DNA of 45,951 bases from Vicinamibacteria bacterium. GTDB taxonomy: Bacteria; Acidobacteriota; Vicinamibacteria; Vicinamibacterales; UBA8438. The stretch covers positions 1 to 45,951 of the forward strand of contig JAJEFC010000206.1 of assembly GCA_022820675.1 (NCBI GenBank), written 5' to 3'. This document shows, in pieces, positions 35,877 through 45,225 of this stretch; position 1 is the first letter of the stretch; the number at the start of each line of letters is the position of its first letter. A program made the translations under genes and the position numbers. The notes beneath the pieces were generated by a model. That model was not told the origin of the DNA. It searched no databases and saw only the letters and a program-made list of their open reading frames with translations.

Positions 35877-37856
35877 CTAGATGCGCTCGAACCGCCTCTC
35901 GATCTCGCGGCCCGAGAGGCGCAGGACGACGGGGCGGCCGTGGGGGCACACGGACGAGTGGGCGGTGCGGCGGAGGGCGTCGAGAATCCAGATCATCTTC
36001 TCGGGCGTCAGCCGGTCGTGGGCCTTGACGGCGGCGTGGCACGCGGTGGTGGCGGCGCTGCGCCGGAGCGCCTCGTCGACGGCCGCGCCGTGGTCGAGTC
36101 CGTCGAGGTCCTGGGCGAGGGCGCGCACCGCGGCCTCCGACGCACCCAGGGGCACCACGGCAGGCACCGCGGCGACGTGGACGCTGTCGCCGCCGAACGC
36201 CTCCACCTCGAAGCCGAGCCGATCCAGCACGTCCCCGTGAGCGGCGATCGCCTGCCGCTCGGCCGGCGGCAGGTCCAGCACGATGGGCTGCAGCAGGCGC
36301 TGGCTCTCGAGCCGGCCGGCGGTCAGCCGCTCCATCACCTGCTCGAACAGCACCCGCTCGTGGGCCACGTGCTGATCGACGATGGCGATGCCGCCCGCGT
36401 CGACGGCGATGATGAAGGTGTCGCGGAACTGGCCGAGCGGCTGCATCGGCCGGTCGATGACCCCACCCGCCGGCACGGCCGGAGCGCCGGCTTCGTTCGC
36501 CACGGTGACAGCGGCCGGGCGCAGCTCGCGTACCGCGTCGGCCAGCGTGGGTCCGCCGGCGACAGTGGAACCCGCGGCGCCGGCGGGCGCGGCGGACGCG
36601 CCGGCGCCGGGCCGAGCCGCCATGGCGCCGCGCCACCCGTCCGCGGCCTCTCCCGCCGCCGCGTGCGAGACGGGACGCCAGCCGTCGGGTTCTCCAGCCG
36701 CGGGCGCCGGCGTCACGCCCGAGACCACGGATGCCTCGGATGCGGGGCCGGCGTCCGCCGGGGGGGCCGCCGCGGCGGCGTCCGGGCTCACGGTCGGGGC
36801 GGCGGTGGCGCCCAGGGCCTCGCCGATGGCGCGGCGCAGCACTTCGTGCACCAGGGAGGACTCGAGGAAACGGACCTCGGCCTTCGTCGGGTGCACGTTG
36901 ACGTCGACCCGGTCGGGGGGCAGGTCGATGAACAGGTGCACCTCGGGCCGGCGTTCCTTGATGGTGGCCTTGTCGTAGGCGTGGGCGATGGCGTGGGCGA
37001 TGGTGCGGTCCTTCACGGCCCGACCGTTGACGAAGACGTTCTGCGGACCCCGCGCGGGACCCCCCGCGCGCCCTCCGGGCTCTCCCGTGAGGCCGGCCAC
37101 GAACCCCGTCACCGTGACCCCCGCCGCCTGCTTGCCGACCTCGACGAGGTCGTCGCGGTCCTTGTAGAGCTGGAACAGCCGGTCCGCGAGGCTCTCGACC
37201 GGCGGCCACCGCGCGACGCGGCGGGTCCCGCTCGTCAGGGTGAAGCCGACCCGGTGCCGGCCCAGCGCGAGCTGGGTGACGAGCCGCGAGATCTGGGCGG
37301 TCTCGGCGCCGTCCGACTTCAGGAACTTGCGGCGCGCGGGCACGTTGTAGAAGAGGTCGACGACCTCGACGACGGTGCCTTCCGCCGCGCCGGCCTCGCG
37401 CGCGGAGTCGACGACGCCGCCGGACACCCGCACCTCGACCCCCCGCGGGGCGCCGCGGGCCCGGGTGCGCAGCAGCAGGCGCGACACCGAGGCGATGCTC
37501 GGCAGGGCCTCGCCTCGGAACCCCAGCGAGGTGATGGCCGCGAGGTCCTCGACCCGCCGGATCTTGCTGGTGGCGTGCCGCTCGAGGGCGAGCCGCGCCT
37601 CGTCGGCGGTCATCCCCTCGCCGTCGTCCTCCACCCGCACGAGCCGCTTGCCGCCCAGCTCGACGGCGACCGCGACGCGCGTCGCCCCGGCGTCGAGGGC
37701 GTTCTCGACCAGCTCCTTGACCACCGACGCGGGACGCTCGACGACTTCGCCGGCGGCGATCTGGTTCGCCAGCTCGGCCGGCAGCCGCACGATGCGCGGC
37801 GGGCGGGGTTCCTGGGGCTGATCGGCCGAGGAGGTCGGCCGGGAATGGGGGGTCAC
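35877..37856 (-). CDS. mutL: DNA mismatch repair endonuclease MutL
   Basis: This 659-residue protein has the N-terminal GHKL ATPase motifs: ELVENALDAGAT, DDGEGM, RHATSKI and TLGFRGEAL-like SLGFRGEALPSI. A low-complexity Ala/Pro/Gly linker (about 345-460) follows. The C-terminal domain has VDQHVAHERVLFE, matching the endonuclease metal motif DQHA-x2-E-x4-E except Ala to Val, plus ACHAAVKAH and CPHGRP. So it is probably the nicking type found in bacteria without MutH. The GTG start at 37856 overlaps the stop of the small upstream gene (GTGA), indicating coupled translation. No mutS is nearby. Confidence 0.95.
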   Translation of the reverse strand: MTPHSRPTSSADQPQEPRPPRIVRLPAELANQIAAGEVVERPASVVKELVENALDAGATRVAVAVELGGKRLVRVEDDGEGMTADEARLALERHATSKIRRVEDLAAITSLGFRGEALPSIASVSRLLLRTRARGAPRGVEVRVSGGVVDSAREAGAAEGTVVEVVDLFYNVPARRKFLKSDGAETAQISRLVTQLALGRHRVGFTLTSGTRRVARWPPVESLADRLFQLYKDRDDLVEVGKQAAGVTVTGFVAGLTGEPGGRAGGPARGPQNVFVNGRAVKDRTIAHAIAHAYDKATIKERRPEVHLFIDLPPDRVDVNVHPTKAEVRFLESSLVHEVLRRAIGEALGATAAPTVSPDAAAAAPPADAGPASEASVVSGVTPAPAAGEPDGWRPVSHAAAGEAADGWRGAMAARPGAGASAAPAGAAGSTVAGGPTLADAVRELRPAAVTVANEAGAPAVPAGGVIDRPMQPLGQFRDTFIIAVDAGGIAIVDQHVAHERVLFEQVMERLTAGRLESQRLLQPIVLDLPPAERQAIAAHGDVLDRLGFEVEAFGGDSVHVAAVPAVVPLGASEAAVRALAQDLDGLDHGAAVDEALRRSAATTACHAAVKAHDRLTPEKMIWILDALRRTAHSSVCPHGRPVVLRLSGREIERRFERI

Positions 37857-38053
37857 GGGGTTTTCGAAAGGGCGGCCATCACGAACTGCAGGGTCTTCCC
37901 CCGCTCGGCTACACGCCCCGAGAGGACGTCGACCTTGATGTCGAGATCATCGAGCTTCCTGCTGTTCCGCATTTCGACGACAGCGGCGGTCATCGCGCCG
38001 ATGGCGCCCCCCAGCGAAACGACCAGACTCGCCAACTGGAGTGTGTCGTTCAT
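37853..38053 (-). CDS. small membrane-anchored coiled-coil protein overlapping mutL
   Basis: This 66-residue protein (MNDTLQLASLVVSLGGAIGA...) has one hydrophobic segment (about 6-27) followed by a charged helix with a heptad-like pattern (EMRNSRKLDDLDIKVDVLSG). GGGAGAAG lies seven bases before the ATG. Its TGA overlaps mutL's GTG by four bases, so it is likely the first gene of a mutL operon. I do not recognise the family. Confidence 0.6.
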   Translation of the reverse strand: MNDTLQLASLVVSLGGAIGAMTAAVVEMRNSRKLDDLDIKVDVLSGRVAERGKTLQFVMAALSKTP

Positions 38054-38150
38054 CGATGGGCTTCTCCCGGTCGGCAGGAGACAGATTATCATCGCGGCGG
38101 AAACCGACCAACTCCCCGGAGCCGGCTCCGATGGCCTCCCAATCAGGAGT

Positions 38151-38261
38151 CCGCGCCGTTCTACTCCCTGGTCCGCCTCCTCAACCAGAGCCCGGCCGCG
38201 GCCGCCGCCGACCCTCGACGCTTGCCGCGCCGTTCTACTCCTGGTCCGCCTCCTTGACCAG
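38151..38261. repeat. 74-bp-offset duplication of the glyS 3' end
   Basis: CCGCGCCGTTCTACTCCtGG and the following GTCCGCCTCCT..ACCAG occur at 38225-38261, where they encode the glyS C-terminus, and again at 38151-38188. The outer copy is joined on its left to AGGAGT, as in repeat family 2, so the two repeat systems meet here. Confidence 0.75.
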
Positions 38262-40661
38262 CGCCGATACGTCGGCGAGCTGCAGGATCAGGTGCTCGAG
38301 CCGCTTCAGCAGGGCGAGGCGCCGGCGCCGCAGGTCCGGGTCGCCGGCCATGACGAGCACGTCGGTGAAGAAGCGGTCGACGGCGGGGCCGAACGCCGCC
38401 GCCTCCGCGAAGGCCGCGTGGTAGTCGGTCCCCGCCGCCACCGCCGCCGCGATGGCCGGCCGGCGCCGTTCGAGCTCGGCCGCGAGGGCCGCCTCCGCCG
38501 GCTCGGGCGGCTCGTCCGACACCGCGGCCCGCCCCGCCTCCACGTCCGCCAGCTCGGCGTCGGGCAGCTCCCGGGCGATGTTGCGGACCCGCTTGAAGAG
38601 CGCCGCGAGCTGCTGGAAGTCGGTCGACCCCGTGAACCCCGACAGGGCCTCGAGCTTGCGCCGCGCGTCGAGCGGGGCGACGGCGCGCCAGGACGGCCAC
38701 GGCTGGGTCACCGCCCGCACGTTCCGCACGTCGTGGCCGCGCTGCTCCAGCACGAATCGCAGCCGCTCCAGCAGGAACCGCTGCAGCCGCTCCAGCGCCT
38801 CGGGCTCGGTCGCCGATACGCGCCCCCGGCCTTCCGTCGCCTCGCCCCCGGCGGCGCCCGCCCCGCCGTGCGCGGGACCGTCCGCCGCCTCGTTCGTCCT
38901 GATCCTCGTCCGCCCCACTTCGGCTGGCGGCAAGGCCGCTCGGCGCCCCGCACCGTGCGCCGCTCCGTCCGCGGTCGCCCCCTGCGTCGACTCGTCCGCC
39001 GCCCCGTGCACCGCCTCCGCCGCGGCCACGAGGCCGCCCAGGTCCGGGCGGGCGGCCAGGCCGGTCAGCTCGGGCAGGTCGACGAGAATCGCGAAGACGC
39101 CGTGCGCCTGGCGCCGCAGCCCGAACGGGTCGCGCGCCCCGCGCGGCCGCTCGCCGGCCCGGAACAGGCCGACCAGGGTGTCCAGCTTGTCGGCGAGGGC
39201 GACCGCGGCCCAGCTCGTGCCGGCCCCGCCCAGATCGTCCGGCCGCGGGTGGGCGTCGGCGGTGACGCCGATCGGCAGGTAGTGGTGGTAGACGGCCCGC
39301 CACACCTCTTCCGGCTCGCCGTCCTCGCGGGCGTAGATGCCCCCCATGACCCCCTGCAGCTCGGGGAACTCGCCGACCATGTCGGTGGTCAGGTCGGCCT
39401 TGGCGAGGCGCGCGGCGCGAGCCGCATGGCCGACCGCGGCGGGCGCGCCGAACGCGTCGCCCGCCACGGCCGCGGCCAGCTTCTCGATGCGGCGGGCCTT
39501 GTCCAGATAGCTGCCGACCTTCGCGTGGAACCGCAGCGTGTCGAGGCGGTCGAGGCGCGAGTCGAGGGGCGCGCCGCGGTCCGCCTCCCAGAAGAACCGG
39601 GCGTCTCGCAGTCGCGCCACGAGCACCCGCTCGGAGTTGCGGGCGATCGCCGCCACGTTGTCCTTCGGGACGTTGGTCACCGCGAGGAAGTGCTCGGTGA
39701 GGCGGCCGTCGCGCGCCGCCACCGGGAAGTAGTGCTGGTGGTGGATCATCGTCGTCTTCAGCACTTCCTCGGGCAGGGTGAGGAACTCTTCGGGGAAGCG
39801 GCCGGCGACGACCGACGGATACTCGACGAGATCGGGCACCTCGTCGAGCAGCGACGCCGCCCCGCCCGCGCCCCCGACCACGCCCCCCAGACGCTCCGCC
39901 TGGGTCTCGAGCTTCTTCGCGATGCGGGCGCGGCGCTCCTCGCGGGTCAGCAGCACGTAGTGCCGCTTCAGCACCTTGCGGTACTCGGCGAACGAGCCCA
40001 CCCGCACGGGGCGACCGGGCCGGCCGTCGCGCGAGAAGAAGCGGTGGCCGCGGGTGGCCGAGCCGGCGCGGATCGGGGCCACCCCCCGCGCCGCCGCCTC
40101 CGGCGTCCGCCCGATGACGAAGGGCACGACCCGCCCCCCGAACAGGAACACCAGCCAGCGGATGGGGCGCCCGAACGGCAGGTCGCCGCGGCCGTCGTCG
40201 AGCCGGGCGTCCCAGTGCATCTGCTTCGGAAAGGCGAGTTCGCGCAGGGTCGCGGCGAGCACGCGGCCGAGGACCGAGCGGGCGGCCTGCCCCCGCTGCC
40301 GGCGCCGATGGGCGAGGTAGGTCCCCTTGGGCGTGTCGATCCGGATCAGCCGGTCGACGGCGACCCCCTGCTTGCGGGCGAACCCCGCGGCGGCGCGCGT
40401 GGGCTCTCCCGTGTCGGTGAAGGCGGCCCGGACCGGCGGTCCGGTGACCGTCTCCTCGAGATCGGGCTGCCGTTCCGCCACCCGTGCCGCGCGAACCGCG
40501 AGCCGGCGCGGCGTCGCGAACGCCTCCGGCGGGGTCGGGCACGCGAGCCGGGCCGCTTCGAGCTGCGCCCCGACGCAGGCGCCGAGCTGCCGCACCAGCG
40601 GCGGCATCCAGCTCGCGGGCAGCTCCTCGCACCCGATCTCGATCAACAGCTCTCGATACAT
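38235..40661 (-). CDS. glyS: glycyl-tRNA synthetase beta subunit
   Basis: This 808-residue protein starts MYRELLIEIGCEELPASWMP, the hallmark of GlyS. It contains SVVAGRFPEEFLTLPEEVL, MIHHQHYFPV, GVMGGIYAREDGEPEEV and an HD-like/anticodon-binding C-terminus ending ALVKEADQE. Family members are about 690-720 residues; the excess is mainly a low-complexity Ala/Gly/Thr/Glu insertion near residues 590-660. With the alpha subunit it charges tRNA-Gly. The ATG at 40661 is chosen over upstream in-frame codons because it starts the conserved sequence. The alpha gene is upstream on the same strand, 335 bases away. Confidence 0.95.
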   Translation of the reverse strand: MYRELLIEIGCEELPASWMPPLVRQLGACVGAQLEAARLACPTPPEAFATPRRLAVRAARVAERQPDLEETVTGPPVRAAFTDTGEPTRAAAGFARKQGVAVDRLIRIDTPKGTYLAHRRRQRGQAARSVLGRVLAATLRELAFPKQMHWDARLDDGRGDLPFGRPIRWLVFLFGGRVVPFVIGRTPEAAARGVAPIRAGSATRGHRFFSRDGRPGRPVRVGSFAEYRKVLKRHYVLLTREERRARIAKKLETQAERLGGVVGGAGGAASLLDEVPDLVEYPSVVAGRFPEEFLTLPEEVLKTTMIHHQHYFPVAARDGRLTEHFLAVTNVPKDNVAAIARNSERVLVARLRDARFFWEADRGAPLDSRLDRLDTLRFHAKVGSYLDKARRIEKLAAAVAGDAFGAPAAVGHAARAARLAKADLTTDMVGEFPELQGVMGGIYAREDGEPEEVWRAVYHHYLPIGVTADAHPRPDDLGGAGTSWAAVALADKLDTLVGLFRAGERPRGARDPFGLRRQAHGVFAILVDLPELTGLAARPDLGGLVAAAEAVHGAADESTQGATADGAAHGAGRRAALPPAEVGRTRIRTNEAADGPAHGGAGAAGGEATEGRGRVSATEPEALERLQRFLLERLRFVLEQRGHDVRNVRAVTQPWPSWRAVAPLDARRKLEALSGFTGSTDFQQLAALFKRVRNIARELPDAELADVEAGRAAVSDEPPEPAEAALAAELERRRPAIAAAVAAGTDYHAAFAEAAAFGPAVDRFFTDVLVMAGDPDLRRRRLALLKRLEHLILQLADVSALVKEADQE

Positions 40662-40996
40662 GACCAAGGCACCCGATTCTCCGGGGCGCACGACAGACTC
40701 GCGAGATGACCGCTCTGGTACGGGTCGGACCGCGACCTGGGGGTCGTGCTCGGCGGCGTCTCGCCTTTACTCGTCGTGCACCCTGTTCTCTGCTACGGTT
40801 GGCGGTTCCGTTCGACTCCACGAATACCGTTGACTACGGACCTGCACCTCCGGCGTGTATCCGGTCAGGGGCGCCGGAGGACGACTGCGGCTGAACGTCA
40901 GCTCGGCCGCGGTCGTTTCTCGATGCCGACGTCCGTATTCGGATCTCCCGCCGGGGAGCCTGCCTTGCACGGCTCCCCGGCGGACCGACCCGGCAG
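40662..40996. other. 335-base gap between glyQ and glyS
   Basis: Apart from the hairpin at 40948-40983 it contains only moderately AT-richer sequence around 40765-40840. A separate glyS promoter could lie there, but I find no convincing -10/-35 pair on the minus strand. No coding sequence is supported. Confidence 0.5.
40948..40983 (-). terminator. 13-bp hairpin directly after glyQ
   Basis: CCGCCGGGGAGCC (40948-40960) pairs perfectly with GGCTCCCCGGCGG (40971-40983) around a 10-base loop. It lies 13 bases after the glyQ stop. Without a U-tract it may be a terminator, an RNA end stabiliser or a partial attenuator between glyQ and glyS. Confidence 0.55.
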
Positions 40997-41923
40997 CTAC
41001 CTTGCGCCGCCGAGAGACACCGGTTCCCCGGAGGCGGCGCCGTCGCCGTCCGGCTTGCCGTCCTCGGCCTCCCGGCCCGCGTGAGCCCCGGCCACCGCCA
41101 CCGCCAGCTCCCGCACGCGGAGGATGTACGCGGCCCGCTCGGTCACCCCGATGCCGCCGCTGGCGTCGAGGATGTTGAAGGTGTGCGAGCACTTGAGGCA
41201 GGCGTCGAGCGCCGGCAGCACCAGGCCCGACTCGATCAGCGTCCGGGCCATGCGGTGATGCCGCTCGAACAGGTCACGGTGGGCGGCGGCGAACTCCGCC
41301 TCCGGCATGTCGACCATGCCGAAGGCGTACTTCGTCTGCTCCACCTCGTCCTGGTGCCGCACCCTGCGGTACGTCACCCCCGGCGCCCACTCGAGGTCGT
41401 AGACGTCGTCCACCCCCTGCAGGTGCATCGCGATGCGCTCGAGCCCGTAGGTCAGCTCCACCGACACCGGCGACAGCTCGATGCCGCCGGCCTGCTGGAA
41501 GTACGTGAACTGGGTGATCTCCATCCCGTCGAGAAGCACCTGCCACCCGATGCCCCACGCGCCGAGGGTGGGCGACTCCCAGTTGTCCTCCTCGAATCGA
41601 ACGTCGTGGCGGACGGGGTCGATGCCGCACACCCGCAGGCTGTCGAGGTAGAGGTCCTGCGCGGCGTCCGGCGACGGCTTCAGGATGACCTGGAACTGAT
41701 GGTGCTTGAACAGCCGGTTGGGGTTCTCGCCGAAGCGGCCGTCGGCGGGGCGCCGCGACGGCTGGACGTAGGCGACCCGCCACGGCCGGGGCCCGAGCAC
41801 GCGCAGGAACGTCTCGGGGTGCATGGTGCCGGCCCCCACCTCGGTGTCGAGGGGCTGGTGGATCAGGCAGCCGCGAGACGACCAGAAGCGCGACAAGGCG
41901 GCGACCAGGTCCTGAAGGGTCAC
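40997..41923 (-). CDS. glyQ: glycyl-tRNA synthetase alpha subunit
   Basis: This 308-residue catalytic subunit of the alpha2-beta2 enzyme contains the class II motifs: [58 protein letters not shown] and [20 protein letters not shown]. Later it has [13 protein letters not shown] and [15 protein letters not shown]. Length and order match the family; the last ~20 residues are an extra Gly/Asp/Ala tail. It uses a GTG start at 41923. Confidence 0.97.
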   Translation of the reverse strand: MTLQDLVAALSRFWSSRGCLIHQPLDTEVGAGTMHPETFLRVLGPRPWRVAYVQPSRRPADGRFGENPNRLFKHHQFQVILKPSPDAAQDLYLDSLRVCGIDPVRHDVRFEEDNWESPTLGAWGIGWQVLLDGMEITQFTYFQQAGGIELSPVSVELTYGLERIAMHLQGVDDVYDLEWAPGVTYRRVRHQDEVEQTKYAFGMVDMPEAEFAAAHRDLFERHHRMARTLIESGLVLPALDACLKCSHTFNILDASGGIGVTERAAYILRVRELAVAVAGAHAGREAEDGKPDGDGAASGEPVSLGGAR

Positions 41924-42000
41924 GGCGCCACCACCCGGGTCATGAGGTCATGTGTCATCGTCATGATGGCGTCGCTCCGGCGCGGGGCAGCCGGTGGCGA

Positions 42001-42253
42001 TGGCCCCGCTGCATTCGAGCGGCGATGCACCCGCCTGAGCCCGGCAAGCATGGCCTTCGGCTCCGATCAGGTCCGACGCCTTCGATAGCGGGCCCCGCGT
42101 TGCCGCCCAGCCGCGCCTGCCGGCACCGTTACGGCGCAGTCTGCCGGTTGCGTTGCTCCTCGGTCGAACAGGCCCAGTCATGCTCCGTCGTCGCGCCTGG
42201 TCAGGCGGGCGCCTCGGTATCCGTTGGCACCCTCCGGGGGTGCAACGCGGGGT
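42001..42253 (-). repeat. dispersed repeat family 1, copy c, interrupted by other repeat DNA
   Basis: On the minus strand the left part (42253 to about 42145) matches family 1 from CCCCGCGTTGCACC through CTGACCAGGCG to GAGGAGCAACGCA. The end piece (42037 to 42001: TCAGGCGGGTGCATCGCCGC) comes only after about 105 bases of foreign sequence. The insert begins with a family-2 hairpin (CACCGTTACGGCGCAGTCTG, 42124-42143). It accounts for most of the 331-base gap 41924-42254. Confidence 0.6.
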
Positions 42254-42254
42254 C

Positions 42255-43013
42255 TCACCGCGGGCTGCCCGTCCGGGCCATCGCCCGCAACACCCTGGCG
42301 GCCCGCAGCTCCTTCTCCAGGTGCATCGCGAACAGGCGCCGATGTGCCCGACCGAGCTCCTGGTCCGCGCGCGCCGGCAGCCCGACCCGCGACAGCGCGT
42401 CGGGTGGCGTCGAAGCGGCCTCGCGGAGAAAGCGCAGCGCCTCGGCCGACAACGGGAGCCCCCGATCGCCGGCGCACGCGCCGCAGCGCAAGCCGCCGCG
42501 CGCGGCGTCGATGCGGCCGCCGGAATCGGGGCGGCGGCCGCACTGCCCGCAGGCGGTCAGCGAGGGATAGACGCCCTGCAGGCGCAGCACCCAGTACTCG
42601 AAGTAGCGGGCAAGCCGAGCGATCGGGATCTCCCCCGCCAGCAACGCCCCCACCGCGGACCCGAGACGGAACAGCGGCGCGTTCGGCTCCGCCTCCTGCG
42701 CGCACTCGTCGAGGATCTCCGCGAAGTACTCGACGTAGCCGAGCCGCTCGCCGTCCCGCGCCAGCATCGGCGAGCGCACCGGCTCGACGTAGCGCAGCCG
42801 GACGAGCTCGCGATGCTCCCGCTCGTAGTAGGCGAGCCGCACCGCCGTCAGCGGCTCGAGCCCCCCCGCGAACCGGCGCGAACGCGGCCGGCGCGCGCCG
42901 TTGGCCACGCCCCGCTTCTTGCCCCGCTCGGGCGTCAGGAACACGACGATGCGGTCCGCTTCACCAAGGTGGTAGGTGCGCAGGATCAGCGCGTCGGTCG
43001 TCAGGACTGGCAT
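42255..43013 (-). CDS. recO: DNA repair protein RecO
   Basis: This 252-residue protein has an N-terminal OB fold (VLTTDALILRTYHLGEADRIV, LTPERGKKRGVANGARR), a helical middle and a zinc finger with Cys155, Cys158, Cys177 and Cys180 (CGQCG...CGAC). This is the usual RecO architecture. It anneals single strands and loads RecA together with RecR in the RecFOR pathway. ATG at 43013 begins the conserved motif. Confidence 0.93.
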   Translation of the reverse strand: MPVLTTDALILRTYHLGEADRIVVFLTPERGKKRGVANGARRPRSRRFAGGLEPLTAVRLAYYEREHRELVRLRYVEPVRSPMLARDGERLGYVEYFAEILDECAQEAEPNAPLFRLGSAVGALLAGEIPIARLARYFEYWVLRLQGVYPSLTACGQCGRRPDSGGRIDAARGGLRCGACAGDRGLPLSAEALRFLREAASTPPDALSRVGLPARADQELGRAHRRLFAMHLEKELRAARVLRAMARTGSPR

Positions 43014-43066
43014 CGCGAGCGCGACCGGCCAACATTGTAGCGTCCCGGCGCCGCCGACGCCACGGC

Positions 43067-43340
43067 GGGGCCGCCGGGGTCAACCCGGGCGTTCCAGATA
43101 GGGCAGGAAGACGGTGGCGAGGCCGAGGAACGCGAAGAGCCCGAAGCCCGTCCGTCAACGCCGTGATGAACACCGCCGACGCCGGCGCCGGATCCACCTC
43201 GAGGGGGCCGCCGCGGTCAACCCAGGCGTTCCAGATAGGGCAGGAAGACGGTGGCGAGGCCGAGGAACGCGAAGAACCCGAAGACGTCCGTCAACGTCGT
43301 GATGAACACCGCCGACGCCAGCGCCGGATCCACCTTGAGG
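43067..43340. repeat. 137-bp tandem duplication of the mgtE 3' end
   Basis: Copy B (43204-43340) is the real 3' end of mgtE. Copy A (43067-43203) follows beyond the stop with about a dozen substitutions and at least one indel. It would encode a frameshifted echo of the last ~40 residues. It fills most of the gap between mgtE and recO. Confidence 0.87.
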
Positions 43341-44590
43341 GCCCGCAACGCGATGGGAATCAGGGTCGCGGCCACCGCCGCCACGAGCAGGTTGATGACC
43401 ATCGCCAGGGCGAGGATCGCCCCCAGGTACACGTTCCCCGACAGCAGCCACGCCACGAGAGCCCCCACCGTGCCGAGGGCGAGGCCGTTGCCGAGCCCGA
43501 CCACCGCCTCCTTCAGCACCGCCTTGCGCGAGTTGCCCCAGGTGAGCTCTCCGAGGGCGATGGCCCGCACGATGACGGTCAGGGTCTGGGTCGCGGCGTT
43601 GCCGCCCATGCTGGCCACGATGGTCATGAGCACGGCCAGCATCACCACCTCGTCGATGGTGGCCTGGAACGCCCGCACGACGAACGCGGCGAGCGCCGCC
43701 GTGACGAGGTTCATGGCCAGCCACGGCAGCCGCTTCCGGGCCGACTCGCCCGCCGGGGTGAACACGTGCTCGTCGCCGCTGACCCCGGCCAGCCGGTAGA
43801 GGTCCTCGGTCGCCTCGTCCTTGATGATGTCGATGACGTCGTCGACGGTGATGATGCCGACGAGCTTGTTCTCCTCGTCGACCACCGGGATCGCGAGCAG
43901 GTTGTAGTTGGCGACGTGCTGCGCCACCTCTTCCTGGTCGGTGTCGACCCGCGCGCTGATCAGGTCGGTGGTCATGATGCGCTGCAGCGGGGTCTCGGGG
44001 GCCACGAGCAGCAGCCGGCGCAGCGACACCACGCCCACGAGGTGCCGCCGCTCGTCGACCACGTAGAGGTAGAAGACCATCTCCACCTCGCGCGACCCCT
44101 GCAGGGCGTGGATGGCCTCGCCCGCCGTCAGCTCCTCCGACAGCGCGAACACCGTCGGGTTCATGATGCGGCCGGCGGTCTGCTCGTCGTACTCGAGCAG
44201 GTTCTCGACCTCGCCCGACTCGTGCGGGCGCATCCGCTCGAGCACCGCCGCCGACACGTCCTCGGGCAGCTCGTCGATCAGGGCCGCGGCGTCGTCCGAC
44301 GGCAGGTCGAGCAGCCACAGCGCGAGGCGCTCCGGCGGCTGGTCGGCCAGCAGGCCGGCGCCGGGCTCGACCCCGTACTCCATGAGCGCCTCCATCGCGA
44401 GGCGGCTGTCGCGGTCGAGCAGCAGGTTGAACGCGTCGTGGCGGTTCTTGTCGGAGAGCTCGCCGAGGACCTCGGCGAGGTCGGCGGGGCGCTGTTTCTG
44501 GAGGAGATTGAGGAGGTTGGCGGACGCACCTATCCGCTGCAGTCGCTTGACCGAGTCGAGCACCACGTCGATTCGGCGCTGGAAGGGCAT
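43217..44590 (-). CDS. mgtE: magnesium transporter MgtE
   Basis: This 457-residue protein starts with a cytosolic superhelical N domain (LQKQRPADLAEVLGELSD, DLPSDDAAALIDELP, LLEYDEQTAGRIM). Two CBS modules (about 150-270; IPVVDEENKLVGIITVDDVID) that sense magnesium follow, then a plug helix and five membrane helices. The pore signature LMTIVASMGGNAATQTLTV is clear. The ATG at 44590 gives family length. The open frame continues to a GTG at 44689, but a promoter-like element lies over that codon. The 3' end is duplicated. Confidence 0.92.
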   Translation of the reverse strand: MPFQRRIDVVLDSVKRLQRIGASANLLNLLQKQRPADLAEVLGELSDKNRHDAFNLLLDRDSRLAMEALMEYGVEPGAGLLADQPPERLALWLLDLPSDDAAALIDELPEDVSAAVLERMRPHESGEVENLLEYDEQTAGRIMNPTVFALSEELTAGEAIHALQGSREVEMVFYLYVVDERRHLVGVVSLRRLLLVAPETPLQRIMTTDLISARVDTDQEEVAQHVANYNLLAIPVVDEENKLVGIITVDDVIDIIKDEATEDLYRLAGVSGDEHVFTPAGESARKRLPWLAMNLVTAALAAFVVRAFQATIDEVVMLAVLMTIVASMGGNAATQTLTVIVRAIALGELTWGNSRKAVLKEAVVGLGNGLALGTVGALVAWLLSGNVYLGAILALAMVINLLVAAVAATLIPIALRALKVDPALASAVFITTLTDVFGFFAFLGLATVFLPYLERLG

Positions 44591-44679
44591 CGTCCCGTCG
44601 TCCGGGGAGCCGTCGCGGACGAATGCCGCGACAAGTCGGGTTCGTCTGGGTAGTCCACAGTCAGCATCAGGATCATTCC

Positions 44680-44688
44680 AGTGTAGCA
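44680..44688 (-). promoter_or_regulatory. extended -10 promoter element of mgtE
   Basis: On the minus strand TGCTACACT (44688 to 44680) fits TG-n-TATAAT-like sequences. It would give a leader of about 80 bases before the ATG at 44590. The 323 bases between mgtE and the antitoxin gene contain this element, the promoter at 44857-44907 and nothing else I can name. Confidence 0.4.
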
Positions 44689-44856
44689 CAGCGCCGGGGG
44701 GCGTCCCTGCAGGATTTCTCTTGGCGTTGCGGACACAACCAAATGGGGGTGGCAGGCGCCCGGCGTAGCGTGCATTCGGACCCGAACTTCCTGACGAGGG
44801 CCGATCTGCGCCCTGGTTCTACGCCCGCCACGCGCCGCGGACACAGGTCTTGGACA

Positions 44857-44907
44857 CAACTGATTTGACACATTCCAGTTGACACCGATCCAACGACTCA
44901 CTAGCCT
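44857..44907 (+). promoter_or_regulatory. promoter and operator of the toxin-antitoxin operon
   Basis: TTGACA at 44879-44884 is 17 bases from a weak -10, TAGCCT (44902-44907). A second TTGACA lies at 44865-44870. CAACTG (44857-44862) and CAGTTG (44876-44881) form an inverted repeat touching the -35, a likely site for autoregulation by the antitoxin. The start of transcription would fall at or next to the ATG at 44914, and no Shine-Dalgarno sequence is present, so the mRNA may be leaderless. Confidence 0.5.
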
Positions 44908-44913
44908 GGATAC

Positions 44914-45225
44914 ATGTCCAGGACGCGCAAGATCCAGGTGACGCTCGACGAGCGGCAGTACGCCGCCGTCTCGCGCATCTCGCGTACCGACGGCCGGAAG
45001 CTGGCCGCGGTCGTCAGAGAGGCGGTCGAACGGTACTGCGTGGAGCCCGAGGCCCGGCGACGGCGGCTCGAGGCGATCGATGCGCTCTACGCGATGGAGC
45101 CGGCGCCCGCGCCGGCGGATCTGGAGCAGTGGGAGCGTGAGTACGGCGAACGGAAGACCGGCGCGGCTACCGGCTGCGCCATTGTTGCCGAGGGTGGCGG
45201 CGACGGGGCACGGAGAGCGCCATGA
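44914..45225 (+). CDS. ribbon-helix-helix antitoxin (VapB-type)
   Basis: This 103-residue protein has an N-terminal strand-helix-helix (KIQVTLDERQYAAVSRISRT, then KLAAVVREAVERYCVE) typical of DNA-binding antitoxins. An acidic C-terminal part (about 60-90) would wrap the toxin. Its stop overlaps the start of the PIN-domain gene (ATGA), the normal arrangement for a toxin-antitoxin pair. It probably represses its own promoter at the inverted repeat just upstream. Confidence 0.82.
   Translation: MSRTRKIQVTLDERQYAAVSRISRTDGRKLAAVVREAVERYCVEPEARRRRLEAIDALYAMEPAPAPADLEQWEREYGERKTGAATGCAIVAEGGGDGARRAP

Noticed and set aside
38161..40821. 886-codon minus-strand frame overlapping glyS
   Set aside because: It is an arginine-rich alternative frame of glyS with no family resemblance; GlyS motifs lie in the other frame throughout.
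42961..43197. 78-codon minus-strand frame beyond mgtE
   Set aside because: Its sequence is the decayed tandem copy of the mgtE 3' end, partly in a shifted frame.
44591..44689. N-terminal extension of MgtE from the GTG at 44689
   Set aside because: The codon overlaps a promoter-like TGCTACACT, the extra 33 residues do not look like the family, and the ATG at 44590 gives the usual length.
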